From G963676795 sp963677215 (GTDB lineage: Bacteria > Desulfobacterota > Desulfuromonadia > Desulfuromonadales > Geopsychrobacteraceae): a stretch of DNA of 64,000 nt. The notes beneath the pieces were generated by a model that made no database searches, was not told the origin of the DNA, and was given only the letters and a program-made list of their open reading frames with translations. The position numbers were made by a program, and so were the translations under genes. Positions 1 to 8,404 of this stretch are shown here, in pieces. Location of the stretch: NCBI GenBank assembly GCA_963677215.1, contig OY781919.1, positions 1,488,001-1,552,000 on the forward strand, in the 5' to 3' direction. Positions within the stretch are counted from its first letter, which is position 1, and each line of letters begins with the position of its first letter.

Positions 1-660
1 GCAGATATGGTCCAGGCGATGGAGGAGATCAACCAGGCCGGGCAGAATATCAGCAAGATCATCAAGGTGATCGACGAGATCGCCTTCCAGACCAACCTGC
101 TGGCGCTGAACGCCGCCGTCGAGGCGGCCCGGGCTGGTCAACACGGAAAAGGCTTCGCCGTGGTTGCCGAAGAGGTGCGGAATCTGGCTGCCCGGAGTGC
201 CAAGGCTGCCGAGGAGACGGCCGAACTGATCGAAGGTTCGGTAGCTCTGACTAATCGCGGTGCCCAGATGGCCCAGCAGACTGCCGTCGCGCTCAAGGAG
301 ATAATGAGTGGAACCAACAAGGTCTCCGACCTTCTGGAAGAGATTGCAGCCGCATCGAATGAGCAGGCGCAAGGAATCAGCCAGGTAACCACCGGTCTGG
401 CACAGATCGATCAGGTCACCCAGCAGAACACCGCCAGTGCCGAGGAGAGTGCGGCAGCCGCTGAAGAGTTGTCCGGGCAAGCCCTGCAGCTGCGGGAAAT
501 GCTCAAGCGTTTTGTGCTGAGAAAGAGCGACCAGGTGCATCAGGTCGGCCAATATGGCGGTGGGGTGCAGAGCGGATCCTGGGGTGGCGCCGAGCCGCAG
601 ATGCAGCTGGCGATGAAGCAGCAGATCGCTCTTGAGGATGACGAGTTCGGGAGGTTCTGA
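1..660 (+). CDS. Methyl-accepting chemotaxis protein, C-terminal part (5' end outside window)
   Basis: This is the cytoplasmic signalling half of a chemoreceptor, which couples through CheW to the CheA kinase. The reading frame is open from base 1, so the ligand-binding and membrane parts lie upstream of the window. The conserved hairpin tip is clear (DEIAFQTNLLALNAAVEAAR followed by GFAVVAEEVRNLA), with Gln/Glu-rich heptads on both sides that carry the methylation sites. The C-terminus ends in LEDDEFGRF and has no NWETF-like CheR-tethering pentapeptide. The ligand cannot be judged from this part. The next gene follows after a strong stem-loop. Confidence 0.95.
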   Translation, partial: ADMVQAMEEINQAGQNISKIIKVIDEIAFQTNLLALNAAVEAARAGQHGKGFAVVAEEVRNLAARSAKAAEETAELIEGSVALTNRGAQMAQQTAVALKEIMSGTNKVSDLLEEIAAASNEQAQGISQVTTGLAQIDQVTQQNTASAEESAAAAEELSGQALQLREMLKRFVLRKSDQVHQVGQYGGGVQSGSWGGAEPQMQLAMKQQIALEDDEFGRF

Positions 661-670
661 TCATTAGCCC

Positions 671-694
671 GTGGCAGCCAGTTGCGGCTGCCAC
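671..694 (+). terminator. Stem-loop after the chemoreceptor gene
   Basis: A perfect 9-bp stem (GTGGCAGCC / GGCTGCCAC) with a 6-base loop begins 11 bases after the chemoreceptor stop codon. No T-run follows, so it may be a weak terminator or an mRNA-stabilising hairpin. A GTG inside it could extend the next gene, but the start at 716 with its own ribosome site is preferred. Confidence 0.5.
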
Positions 695-715
695 GGCAAT
701 CAACAGGATCCTATT

Positions 716-1228
716 ATGCTTTTCCATCGCTGCAGTTACTGTCAGGAGGAGATTGCTCCTCCTGAAGAGACGCATGATAATTCTGAACAGGTCAGTCACG
801 GGGTCTGTCGCAGTTGCCTGGAGAAAATCATGGCTGGAAGCGGGCAGCCTTTCGCGGAATTTCTCGATTCCCTTCAGCAGCCGGTTTTTGTCGTTGATCA
901 GAATGTCAGAATCAAATCGGCCAATGTCGCCGGTCAGAAGATCGTCAAAAAGAATCTAGAAGAGATTCAGGACCGGCTGGGTGGTGAGGTTTTCGAGTGT
1001 GCTGAGGCTCTGCTGCCTGGAGGTTGCGGTAACCGGCAGCTCTGTCGCTGTTGCGTGATCAGAAATGCAGTCATGGAGACCTATCAGGATGGTCAACCGA
1101 GAATCAAGATTCCGGCATACCATGAGCTTGATCTGATAACCGGGCATCAGAAGGTCAAGTTCCTGATCAGTACCGAGAAGGTCGAGGATATGATTTTTCT
1201 GCAGATAGAAGAAATGTCCTTTGAATGA
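716..1228 (+). CDS. Small cysteine-rich PAS-domain protein
   Basis: A 170-residue cytoplasmic protein with a short N-terminal CxxC...CxxC zinc-ribbon-like segment (CSYC, CRSC) and then a PAS-like fold (QPVFVVDQNVRIKSAN). The PAS part carries a second cysteine cluster, GCGNRQLCRCC followed by VIRNAV, a pattern seen in PAS proteins of delta-proteobacteria that may bind metal or Fe-S; this is inference. ATG 716 is chosen because CAGGA lies about 8 bases upstream. No output domain is present, so it may be a partner of the adjacent chemoreceptor or kinase. Function unknown. Confidence 0.75.
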   Translation: MLFHRCSYCQEEIAPPEETHDNSEQVSHGVCRSCLEKIMAGSGQPFAEFLDSLQQPVFVVDQNVRIKSANVAGQKIVKKNLEEIQDRLGGEVFECAEALLPGGCGNRQLCRCCVIRNAVMETYQDGQPRIKIPAYHELDLITGHQKVKFLISTEKVEDMIFLQIEEMSFE

Positions 1229-1386
1229 CTCAGTATGAGTCTTTTCCTGAATTCAGAACACTAATCATCACAATTATTTTTGAAATAGCCATGCTCTTCG
1301 CTATTATCCAGGAGTCTCGATGGTCATATTGACCGGAAAGCTCTTGTCTGGTTCCCGATCCACTGAAGTCTTGGTGAGGCTGATTG

Positions 1387-4300
1387 ATGTCGAAATCCGC
1401 AAAGATAACCGGGATATTTCTGCTAGGTCTGATCCTCTGGAGTGGTGTGATAATTTTTTTCGCGCTGGAGGAAAACCGCTCTGAACGAGAAATGGTCATG
1501 GCACTGGCCATGGCCGAAGCGCGCGGCGATTTCAATATGGATCTGGGCTATCGGCGCTGGGTGGCTGCCCAGGGGGGGGTCTATGTCGTCCCCAGTGACA
1601 TGACCCCGCCAAACCCTTTCCTGAGTTATGTTCCCGGACACGATGTTCTCACCACCGATGGCCAGAAGCTGACCCTGGTCGATCCCTCCTACATGGTCCG
1701 CCAGGTTCATGAATTGGGAGACTTTCAATACGGTGCGAAGGGACATCTCACCAGCCTCAATCCGCTGCGTCCCGAGAATAAACCGGATGACTGGGAGCGT
1801 GATGCTCTGCAACAACTCACGCTGGGTGTCGAGGAAGTTGCCGCTGAGTCCAGGATCGACGGGGAACCCTACCTGCGGCTGATGCAGCCGATGGTCACAG
1901 AAGAAAGCTGTCTGAAATGTCATGCCCAGCAGGGCTACCGGCTCGGTGATATCCGGGGGGCGATCAGTGTCTCTATCCCGTTGGCGGGCTATTTTGCGGA
2001 ACTAAATATAAATTCCTCGGTTCACAGGCAAATCAGCTTTGTACTCTGGTTTATCGGCCTGTTCTTTTTATCCGCCACCTACATGTCGCTCAAGCGGCAC
2101 TTGCAAAACGAGTTCCGGGCAAAGGAAAGAATAGAGCTTTCCGAGAGCAAGTACCGGACGATTTTCGACGAGTCGACGATTGGAATCATCCTGGCTGACT
2201 GGGAGTCCGGCCGGATCATCGAGTGTAATCAGGCCCTGGCCCGGTTGGTCGAGCGCGATAAAAGCGAGATTATCGGCCAGCCGGAGGCACTGTTGTTTCG
2301 GAGAGAGGTTGCTCCGGGTGAAGTGACCGATCACTTCCTGATTCACAGGGAACAAAGCAGAACCAGGAAAATTGCCACAACCCTGCTGACCAGCTCCGGG
2401 CGCGAGATTGAGATCGAATTGAAGGGACGCTTTATCAATCTGCATGGTCAAAAAGCCGTCATTGGCGTATTCCGCGATGTCTCAGAACAGATGGCTTACG
2501 AAGAGCGCCTCAGGCAGAACGAAAAGAAGTTCAGGCATCTGCTCAATAGCCAGCTGGATGCTGTGTTTCTTTACCGGTTTGCAGAGGATCGGATCTCAAG
2601 AATTGTCGAAGTCAACGATGCCGCCATCAGCAAATACGGCTATACCAGGGAGGAGTTCCTGAGCCTGACTCTGTCCGACATCTCGACGAGCAAGGCTCCC
2701 TGGGACGATCCTGATGTGAACTGGGAGTCGCTGGCATTGCTTCAGGAGAGAACTCATATCAAAAAAAGCGGTGAATCTTTTCCCGTTGAAGTGAGTATCT
2801 CCAGCCTGGAGCTCGATGGCGAGGTCTTCTACCTGACTGTTGCCCGGGATATCAGCGCTCGGATCGCTCTGGAAGAAGAGCATCGCGATCTGCTGAACAA
2901 GTTGAAGCATATCTCTGGACAGATACCAGGGGCGATTTTTCAGTTTGAACGGAGTCCGGAGGGCTCTTTTTCTGTCACATTTATCAGTGGCAATATTACA
3001 GATCTTTTTGGCCTGACAAAGGGTGAAACCATCACCACTGAACGTCTGGTTTCCCGGACCCATCCCGACGACAGGCAGGGCCTGGATTTGTCGGTTAGTG
3101 TTTCGGCAATCAATCTGGGCCGCTGGAATCATGAGTTCAGGGTTGTCCGCCCGGACGGCAGCATTGTCTGGCTGGAGGGGAACAGTGTGCCGATCCGCAA
3201 GGATGACGGCCGTATCGTCTGGTACGGTTTTATTTCTGATATTACCGATAAAAAGGAAAACGAACTGCAGCGTCGCAGTCTGGAGGGCCAGTTGCGGCAG
3301 AAGGAGAAGCTGGAAATAATCGGTCTGCTGACCGGTGGGATTGCCCATAACTTCAATAACAACCTGGCGATCATTCTTGGCAATCTGGAACTAGCCAGAC
3401 ATCCGGATCTTGAAGATGAAGAGAAACTGGATCTGTTGGACAGTGCTCATATCGCGGCACGGCGTGCAGGCGAACTGATTCGTCAGCTCATGAAATTCAG
3501 CCGTAAGGAAGATAATTTTGAAACGCTTGATCTGAATGAACTGCTCTCAGAGACCGGAGCACTGCTGAGAGGCACACTGCCGTCAACGGTTGATTTTAAA
3601 CTGGCTCAGGACCCTGGCGTCGAACCCTTGTATGTTCATGCCAATGCCGCCAGGGTTCAGGATGTGCTGCTGAACCTTGTCACCAATGCGATTCACGCCA
3701 TGCAGGAGCGGGGTGAGCTTGAAGTAGCCATCGAAAAGGTTGTGGAGTTGCCTTCTTGTCTGAATGACAGGCAAAAACAGTCACGGGGATCCTTTGCCAG
3801 AATTACCGTCAGTGATACGGGCTGCGGAATTTCAGCGGAAAATCTCGGTAAGATCTTCGATCCATTTTTTACGACCAAATCCTCCGGAGAAGGGACTGGG
3901 CTCGGCCTGGCGACGGTAAAATCCTCCATTGAGCAATGCCGAGGATGTATTTCCGTTGAGAGTGAGGTTGGCCAGGGGACCAGGTTTTACCTCTACTTTC
4001 CACTGTTAAGCCAGGGAGTAGACTTTACTATTGGGGGTGATGGAGAGTTGTGCCGGGGGCAGGAGCATATCTTGCTTGTCGATGACGAGCCTATGATTGC
4101 AGACATGATGTCCAATATGCTCAAAAATCTTGGTTACCAGGCAACGGTTTGTGCGGATGGCCAGGATGCATTGAGCAAAGTTGAGGAGGATTCCCACGTT
4201 TTTGACCTTATTGTAACAGATCAGCTTATGCCGGGAATGACTGGTGGAGAGTTGGCGCAGCGGGTCAAACAACTGAGAGACACCATCCCGGTAATTTTGA

Positions 4301-4425
4301 TCACCGGCTATAACACACAGATATCAGAACAGAATATTGCTGACTTCTCTATCGATGCAATTTGCTATAAACCTTTTGATCTCGAAGAACTTTCCAAAGT
4401 GATCAGGACGCTGCTCGACCGCTGA
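1387..4425 (+). CDS. Hybrid sensor histidine kinase: DUF3365 haem-type sensor, three PAS, kinase, receiver
   Basis: A 1012-residue membrane sensor. TM1 is about residues 8-27. A periplasmic Tll0287/DUF3365-like domain follows with a CLKCH motif near residue 175, a potential covalent haem site in this family. TM2 is near 216-236. Three PAS domains cover about 250-630, then a HisKA domain with phospho-accepting His654 (GGIAHNFNNN), an HATPase with DTGCGIS and GTGLGLATV, and a C-terminal receiver with Asp945 (VTDQLMPG). It would transfer phosphate from His to its own receiver and onward. The start is ATG 1387, preceded by GGTGAGG. It converges on the next gene with only 5 bases between stop codons. 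Signal unknown; redox or nitrogen oxides are possible for a haem sensor. Confidence 0.88.
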   Translation: MSKSAKITGIFLLGLILWSGVIIFFALEENRSEREMVMALAMAEARGDFNMDLGYRRWVAAQGGVYVVPSDMTPPNPFLSYVPGHDVLTTDGQKLTLVDPSYMVRQVHELGDFQYGAKGHLTSLNPLRPENKPDDWERDALQQLTLGVEEVAAESRIDGEPYLRLMQPMVTEESCLKCHAQQGYRLGDIRGAISVSIPLAGYFAELNINSSVHRQISFVLWFIGLFFLSATYMSLKRHLQNEFRAKERIELSESKYRTIFDESTIGIILADWESGRIIECNQALARLVERDKSEIIGQPEALLFRREVAPGEVTDHFLIHREQSRTRKIATTLLTSSGREIEIELKGRFINLHGQKAVIGVFRDVSEQMAYEERLRQNEKKFRHLLNSQLDAVFLYRFAEDRISRIVEVNDAAISKYGYTREEFLSLTLSDISTSKAPWDDPDVNWESLALLQERTHIKKSGESFPVEVSISSLELDGEVFYLTVARDISARIALEEEHRDLLNKLKHISGQIPGAIFQFERSPEGSFSVTFISGNITDLFGLTKGETITTERLVSRTHPDDRQGLDLSVSVSAINLGRWNHEFRVVRPDGSIVWLEGNSVPIRKDDGRIVWYGFISDITDKKENELQRRSLEGQLRQKEKLEIIGLLTGGIAHNFNNNLAIILGNLELARHPDLEDEEKLDLLDSAHIAARRAGELIRQLMKFSRKEDNFETLDLNELLSETGALLRGTLPSTVDFKLAQDPGVEPLYVHANAARVQDVLLNLVTNAIHAMQERGELEVAIEKVVELPSCLNDRQKQSRGSFARITVSDTGCGISAENLGKIFDPFFTTKSSGEGTGLGLATVKSSIEQCRGCISVESEVGQGTRFYLYFPLLSQGVDFTIGGDGELCRGQEHILLVDDEPMIADMMSNMLKNLGYQATVCADGQDALSKVEEDSHVFDLIVTDQLMPGMTGGELAQRVKQLRDTIPVILITGYNTQISEQNIADFSIDAICYKPFDLEELSKVIRTLLDR

Positions 4426-4430
4426 GTTTT

Positions 4431-5111
4431 TCAGGGCCTTTGCTTGTGCAACTTTCGCCACTGCGGCCAGGCCTGTTTCAGCCACAGGTACTGATGCAGC
4501 AGGGTTGTGCGCAGCCAGCCGTTCTTTTTGTATTTCCTGGCACTGGTGAACAGTGTTGTGCCGGTAGGGAAGAGCTTTACCCCCTGCTGGCGGGCTCGCC
4601 AGACAAACAGGTGATCCTCTCCGTAAGCCTCTCCTTCAGGAAAGCCGTTGATTTTGTCGAAAATATCCCTGTGCAGGCAGAACCCCTGGTCGCCGAACGG
4701 GGTCTGCAGCAGCCGGGATCGTAACCGGACCCCCAAGGCATTCAGCGGCATCAGTGGAGATGCGTCAGCGAGAAAGCGCAGATCGAAATAGATCAGTCTG
4801 TCGGGGTGAGCTTTCATGGCCTGGTGCAGAGAGCTCAGAGTGTTGGCGGCGAGTCGTGAATCGGCGTGAACAAACCAGAAGAACTGCCCTGTGGCTGCTT
4901 TTGCTCCATTATTCATCTGTTCGGCCCGTCCTTTTTTCGAGCTCAGGAGCCGAGGGGCGATGGTCAGGTCGTTCGGCACGGTAATGTCGCTGCCTTCCGG
5001 TCTGACAAGGATAATCTCTGTCTTAGTGGGGAGTGTCTGCAATGCATAAAGCAGATCAATGTGGGCGGTTTCCTGTTCGCCGACCGGAATAATGATCGAT
5101 AGTTGTGTCAT
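4431..5111 (-). CDS. Family 2 glycosyltransferase (TIGR04283-like)
   Basis: A 226-residue GT-A type transferase with an N-terminal nucleotide-binding strand (LSIIIPVGEQE) and the core GRAEQMNNGAKAATG followed by FFWFVHADSR. The GRAxQMNxGA and HADS motifs are those of the small soluble family often called rSAM/selenodomain-associated transferase 2. Cytoplasmic, no membrane segments; the acceptor is unknown. It lies 32 bases after the unknown membrane protein gene on the same strand, so the two may be cotranscribed. No radical SAM selenodomain gene is in view. Confidence 0.75.
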   Translation of the reverse strand: MTQLSIIIPVGEQETAHIDLLYALQTLPTKTEIILVRPEGSDITVPNDLTIAPRLLSSKKGRAEQMNNGAKAATGQFFWFVHADSRLAANTLSSLHQAMKAHPDRLIYFDLRFLADASPLMPLNALGVRLRSRLLQTPFGDQGFCLHRDIFDKINGFPEGEAYGEDHLFVWRARQQGVKLFPTGTTLFTSARKYKKNGWLRTTLLHQYLWLKQAWPQWRKLHKQRP

Positions 5112-5143
5112 GCTTTGTTTTTTCGTTTCTTTTCTATTTCAAG

Positions 5144-6097
5144 TCAGGGATTGATCCTGCCCTTGAACCAGTCTTCGAGGTCGTTACCAAAACTTTTTGA
5201 AATAAATAGCCTTCCCAGCCTGATGATCCCCCAGAGAAAAAGAATTGGAAGCAGTATCGTATTCAGCACGAAAACCACAATAAGGCCGATGATCTGATCG
5301 ATGAGTTGAGAGGAAAGCTGTTTGAGTATCTCCAGTTTGGACTGGATATCGAGAATCTTTCTGCCCTGGGCGGCGATATCTCTGATGCTGGTTCTGGTCT
5401 GCTCCAGCCAGCCTTCAGAGTTTGTCGGATCCTCTTCGGGCACTGCTGCCGACTCTTGTGTTGTTGTCTGTTGCTCAAGCTCTGCAACGGTTCGGGTCAG
5501 GGTTTGCTTGGCAATCTCTTCATCGCTTTTCAGAAAGCTGGTATAGACCTGATTGTTCAGGTAGGCCATGGCCGGAATCGCCAGGCGGGTAAGGACGGTG
5601 ATAATTAGCAGAATCCGGGCAAGTCGCGCGCAGCGCGGGCTGAATTTCTCCGACAGCCACAGGGCACCGAGTGCGGAAAGAAGGGTCAGCAAAAACAGGA
5701 TGCGAATGCTGATAAAGGGCATGACCTCAACCAGGACTTTCTGGATACCGAGGGAGGTCATGCTCGCCAGCATAACCCAGGAAAAACGTTCGATCAGGTC
5801 GTTTATCGGGTCAAGAGCCGCGCCCGCGGCAAAGGAGACACCGATGCCGCCCGGTTCCAGCTGAATGTCGCTTTCGCGAAAAACCGAGATGACGGCATTG
5901 AAAGTTCTTGCCAGGGCAAAGGCGGCTGTTGCCCTTGTCAGGCTGCTGTCGACGTAGTCTGTTGCGGCAGAATCGATCGTTGCAAAGATGTGCTGTTCGA
6001 AGACCAGCTGGCGGGGCACCTGAAAAAGGGTGACAAGCAGCAGGAGGAAGAGAATAAGCGTCCAGATCAGTTTTCTGAGATTCATTTCACGCAACAT
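5144..6097 (-). CDS. Conserved membrane protein of unknown function
   Basis: A 317-residue integral membrane protein with about five hydrophobic segments: one at the N-terminus (LIWTLILFLLLLVTLF), three in the middle, and one near the C-terminus (IIGLIVVFVLNTILLPILFL). A hydrophilic, Gln/Glu-rich, probably coiled stretch lies at about 200-270. I do not recognise the family. ATG 6097 is preferred over an in-frame ATG at 6118 because AAAGGAGGGG lies just upstream of 6097. The glycosyltransferase gene follows on the same strand. Confidence 0.65.
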   Translation of the reverse strand: MLREMNLRKLIWTLILFLLLLVTLFQVPRQLVFEQHIFATIDSAATDYVDSSLTRATAAFALARTFNAVISVFRESDIQLEPGGIGVSFAAGAALDPINDLIERFSWVMLASMTSLGIQKVLVEVMPFISIRILFLLTLLSALGALWLSEKFSPRCARLARILLIITVLTRLAIPAMAYLNNQVYTSFLKSDEEIAKQTLTRTVAELEQQTTTQESAAVPEEDPTNSEGWLEQTRTSIRDIAAQGRKILDIQSKLEILKQLSSQLIDQIIGLIVVFVLNTILLPILFLWGIIRLGRLFISKSFGNDLEDWFKGRINP

Positions 6098-6233
6098 GAG
6101 CCCCTCCTTTGAGCACATGATCTATTTCAGACCCATTACAGTTTAGCAGCGGGTCGAGCTTAGTTCAGCTGTTTTCTACAGGATGAAAAGGGCAGAGGGC
6201 TGGAAGATATGCCGGCAGGTTGGTTTAAAAGAA

Positions 6234-6259
6234 GGGAGGCAGCATAATGGCTGCCTCCC
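6234..6259 (-). terminator. Stem-loop with T-rich tail on the minus strand
   Basis: A perfect 10-bp stem (GGGAGGCAGC / GCTGCCTCCC) with a 6-base loop. Read on the minus strand it is followed by TTCTTTTAAA, so it looks like a Rho-independent terminator for a leftward transcript. No gene ends next to it. Between it and the atoE terminator at 6637 I see no convincing open reading frame (6119-6707 is otherwise empty). Confidence 0.5.
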
Positions 6260-6636
6260 TGGGACGACATGGACAGAGAATAACGTGACGATACCTCCCC
6301 AGATATAGGGCATAAAATGCCCATATGTCACGGATGCCTGGCCTGAAGTTCTTGCTCTGGAACTGGCCGGATCATGAGCGTCCATGGTTCCCCGAACCTT
6401 GCACCTTTGCTTTTTGACGAGAAATCATGTTCGGTTTACGGAATGTCATGCAACTAAGGATGAGCTGAGGTGGGATCATGCATTTAAAGCCATTCTGCCT
6501 CGTTGATCACTGGTTGCGTCACAAGGATATAAGTTTATTCGAAGATTGCAAGCGGAGGCGAAAGATATGGCGAATTATTATTTTTTAAGAGCACTGTGCT
6601 TTGGAGATTATATGGCCGTTGAGTTTATCTGCAGAA

Positions 6637-6675
6637 GTAAAAGCCACTTAGCAAGTGAAGCTAAGTGGCTTTTAC
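6637..6675 (-). terminator. Terminator of atoE
   Basis: A perfect 15-bp inverted repeat (GTAAAAGCCACTTAG and its complement) with a 9-base loop lies 33 bases after the atoE stop codon. The T-rich stretch is built into the 3' arm in both directions, so it could act bidirectionally. Confidence 0.85.
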
Positions 6676-6707
6676 GTTGAACTTGGGAGGAGTTTCCCTG
6701 AATTTAG

Positions 6708-8036
6708 TTACATGAACATCAAAATCAGCGAAGTGACAATTCCGCCCCAAATCAGTGCCACCGTACAGTAACCCATGATGTCGCGGATACTTAAGCCCGC
6801 GATTCCAAGCAGCGGCAGTGCCCAGAACGGCTGGATCATGTTGGTCCAGGCGTCGCCCCAGGCGATAGCCATGGCAGCCTTGCCAAGAGGAACGCCAAGA
6901 GCCTTGGCTGCCGGCATGATGATCGGCCCCTGGACTGCCCACTGGCCGCCACCTGATGGAACGAAGAAGTTGACGATACCGGCGGACAGGTAGGTGAAGA
7001 AGGGGAAGGTCGTCGCTGTTGAGATATGGACAAACCATTCGGAAATCGATGCGGCCAGGCCGGATCCGACCATCATTCCCATAATCCCGGCATAGAGTGG
7101 GAACTGCAGGACAATGCCACCGGTATTTTTGATGGCGTCGTTCATGGCCCGCAGGTAATTGGCCGGGGTTTTATGCAGCAGAACACCGGCGAACAGGAAG
7201 ATCATGTTGACGCTGTTGAGTCCCAACGATCCACCCTTGGCGAAGTAATAGACGATATAGGCCAATCCCAGGATTCCCAGGATCAGCGAGATGATCATCG
7301 AATTTTCCAGTTTTTCGGCCGGAGTCATTTCACTGCGCGGTTTCAGCTCCACCTCTTTTTCATCGTCAGCAAACAGGGCAGGGTCTGCTTCGATGATCTC
7401 GTCCTGTTTCGGGCTCATCATGACGTTGATGATTGGCAGGGAGATCAGCAGGATCAGGCAGATCAGCAGACTGTAGCCGGAGAAGAGTGTTTCCGCGACC
7501 GGAATCTGAATTCCGCCGGTGATCTCGGCCATGAAGCCCTTGCCATCGGCAATCTGCAGCGGGATCGAGCCGGACAGGCCGGCATGCCAGATGATGAAGC
7601 CGGTATAGGCCGAAGCGACCAGCAGGCCGTAGTGGATGCCGCGTACTTTTTTGACCATCTCACGGGCCAGCAGGGCACCGACAATCAGGCCGAAGCCCCA
7701 GTTGATCCAGCACGCCACCAGGGCGACAAAGGTGGTGACGATAATCGCCTGGGCCGGGCTTTTGGCGATTCCGGCGATCCCTTTGAGAATTCCCTCGACG
7801 ACCTTGGTTTTGGCCAGGGTGTGGCCGGTGACCAGTACCAGAACCATCTGCATGGCGAAGGCCAGCAGTTTCCAGAAGCCGTCACCCCAGTATTTGACCA
7901 TGGCAATCGGTGATTGGGATTCGAAAATCATCCCGAAGATAAAGACGATAAAGGTGAGTATCGCGGCGAAGAGAAAAGCGTCCGGTAACCATCTTCGGAC
8001 AATTTTGGTGAAAAATGCTGCCAGGTTGCGAATCAT
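6708..8036 (-). CDS. atoE: Short-chain fatty acid transporter (AtoE family)
   Basis: A 442-residue inner-membrane carrier with about a dozen hydrophobic segments, matching the AtoE / short-chain fatty acid uptake family. Typical segments are WINWGFGLIVGALLAREM, HAGLSGSIPL and VPSGGGQWAVQGPI near the C-terminus. It is expected to import C4-type acids such as butyrate or acetoacetate. ATG 8036 is chosen because CAGGAGGACT precedes it; an in-frame ATG at 8069 has no ribosome site. A sigma-54 promoter lies upstream, and an AtoSC-like pair is encoded just beyond, so uptake is probably induced by its substrate. The leader is about 230 bases and contains a palindromic repeat. Confidence 0.9.
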   Translation of the reverse strand: MIRNLAAFFTKIVRRWLPDAFLFAAILTFIVFIFGMIFESQSPIAMVKYWGDGFWKLLAFAMQMVLVLVTGHTLAKTKVVEGILKGIAGIAKSPAQAIIVTTFVALVACWINWGFGLIVGALLAREMVKKVRGIHYGLLVASAYTGFIIWHAGLSGSIPLQIADGKGFMAEITGGIQIPVAETLFSGYSLLICLILLISLPIINVMMSPKQDEIIEADPALFADDEKEVELKPRSEMTPAEKLENSMIISLILGILGLAYIVYYFAKGGSLGLNSVNMIFLFAGVLLHKTPANYLRAMNDAIKNTGGIVLQFPLYAGIMGMMVGSGLAASISEWFVHISTATTFPFFTYLSAGIVNFFVPSGGGQWAVQGPIIMPAAKALGVPLGKAAMAIAWGDAWTNMIQPFWALPLLGIAGLSIRDIMGYCTVALIWGGIVTSLILMFM

Positions 8037-8075
8037 GTCAAGTCCTCCTGTCTGAAGTGCGCCGTTCATCTTTGA

Positions 8076-8207
8076 TGGTGTCGCAAAAACTCGCCAACTG
8101 CTGTGTTACTGCAATAACCTCGCTGCCTTGACGTACCTGAGTACGTCTCATTGCTCGACAATTGCGCGCCTTGCATTTGACGTTTTTTGCTTAGCCATTC
8201 ATTTTGA
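8076..8207. repeat. Imperfect palindromic intergenic repeat in the atoE leader
   Basis: A roughly 130-base imperfect dyad. The core is GACGTAC-CTGA-GTACGTC; outward the arms match again (GCAAT/ATTGC, CTCG/CGAG) and end in GCAAAAA ... TTTTTTGC. The design matches the long REP-like palindromes common between genes in Desulfuromonadales (from memory). It lies between the sigma-54 promoter and the atoE start, so it should be transcribed as a large hairpin. Confidence 0.6.
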
Positions 8208-8274
8208 TACTTTTTGCAAAAGCATCATCATTGATCGGCTATGTGTTTTAGGTGTGGCAATCAGACAGTCTAAG

Positions 8275-8290
8275 AGCAGCTACCGTGCCA
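8275..8290 (-). promoter_or_regulatory. Sigma-54 (-24/-12) promoter of atoE
   Basis: On the minus strand the sequence reads TGGCAC-N5-CTGC, a near-perfect RpoN site (consensus TGGCAC-N5-TTGC). The start of transcription would fall near 8263, about 228 bases upstream of the atoE ATG. The adjacent gene encodes a sigma-54 activator, which fits. Confidence 0.8.
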
Positions 8291-8370
8291 AGTGAAACAA
8301 CAGGCAAAATAGAGCATTTCTGGGTGCAAAAGAATAAAATGGGTCGTCGGGGTGTGAAAAGTTCGGGACT

Positions 8371-8393
8371 TGATGTGTAAAGTTTACACATCA
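8371..8393. promoter_or_regulatory. Enhancer-like palindrome (likely activator site)
   Basis: A perfect 11-bp inverted repeat around one central base, with arms TGATGTGTAAA / TTTACACATCA. It starts 80 bases upstream of the -24 element, the usual place for binding of an NtrC-type activator. A looser half-site (GGTGTGAAAA) lies at 8351-8360. It also follows the regulator's stop codon, but its AT-rich stem makes a terminator unlikely. Confidence 0.65.
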
Positions 8394-8404
8394 AGATGTG
8401 CAGC

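Noticed and set aside
671..715. Upstream GTG start for the Cys-rich PAS protein.
   Set aside because: It lies inside a perfect stem-loop and has no ribosome site; ATG 716 has one.
2596..3348. 250-codon open frame on the minus strand.
   Set aside because: Antisense to the PAS region of the hybrid kinase, without a ribosome site or domain.
7026..7913. 295-codon open frame on the plus strand.
   Set aside because: Antisense to atoE; composition rich in Gln/Asp/Gly as expected from a reversed membrane-protein gene.
8371..8393. The palindrome as terminator of the response regulator gene.
   Set aside because: The stem is AT-rich and there is no T-run; position and symmetry fit an activator site better.
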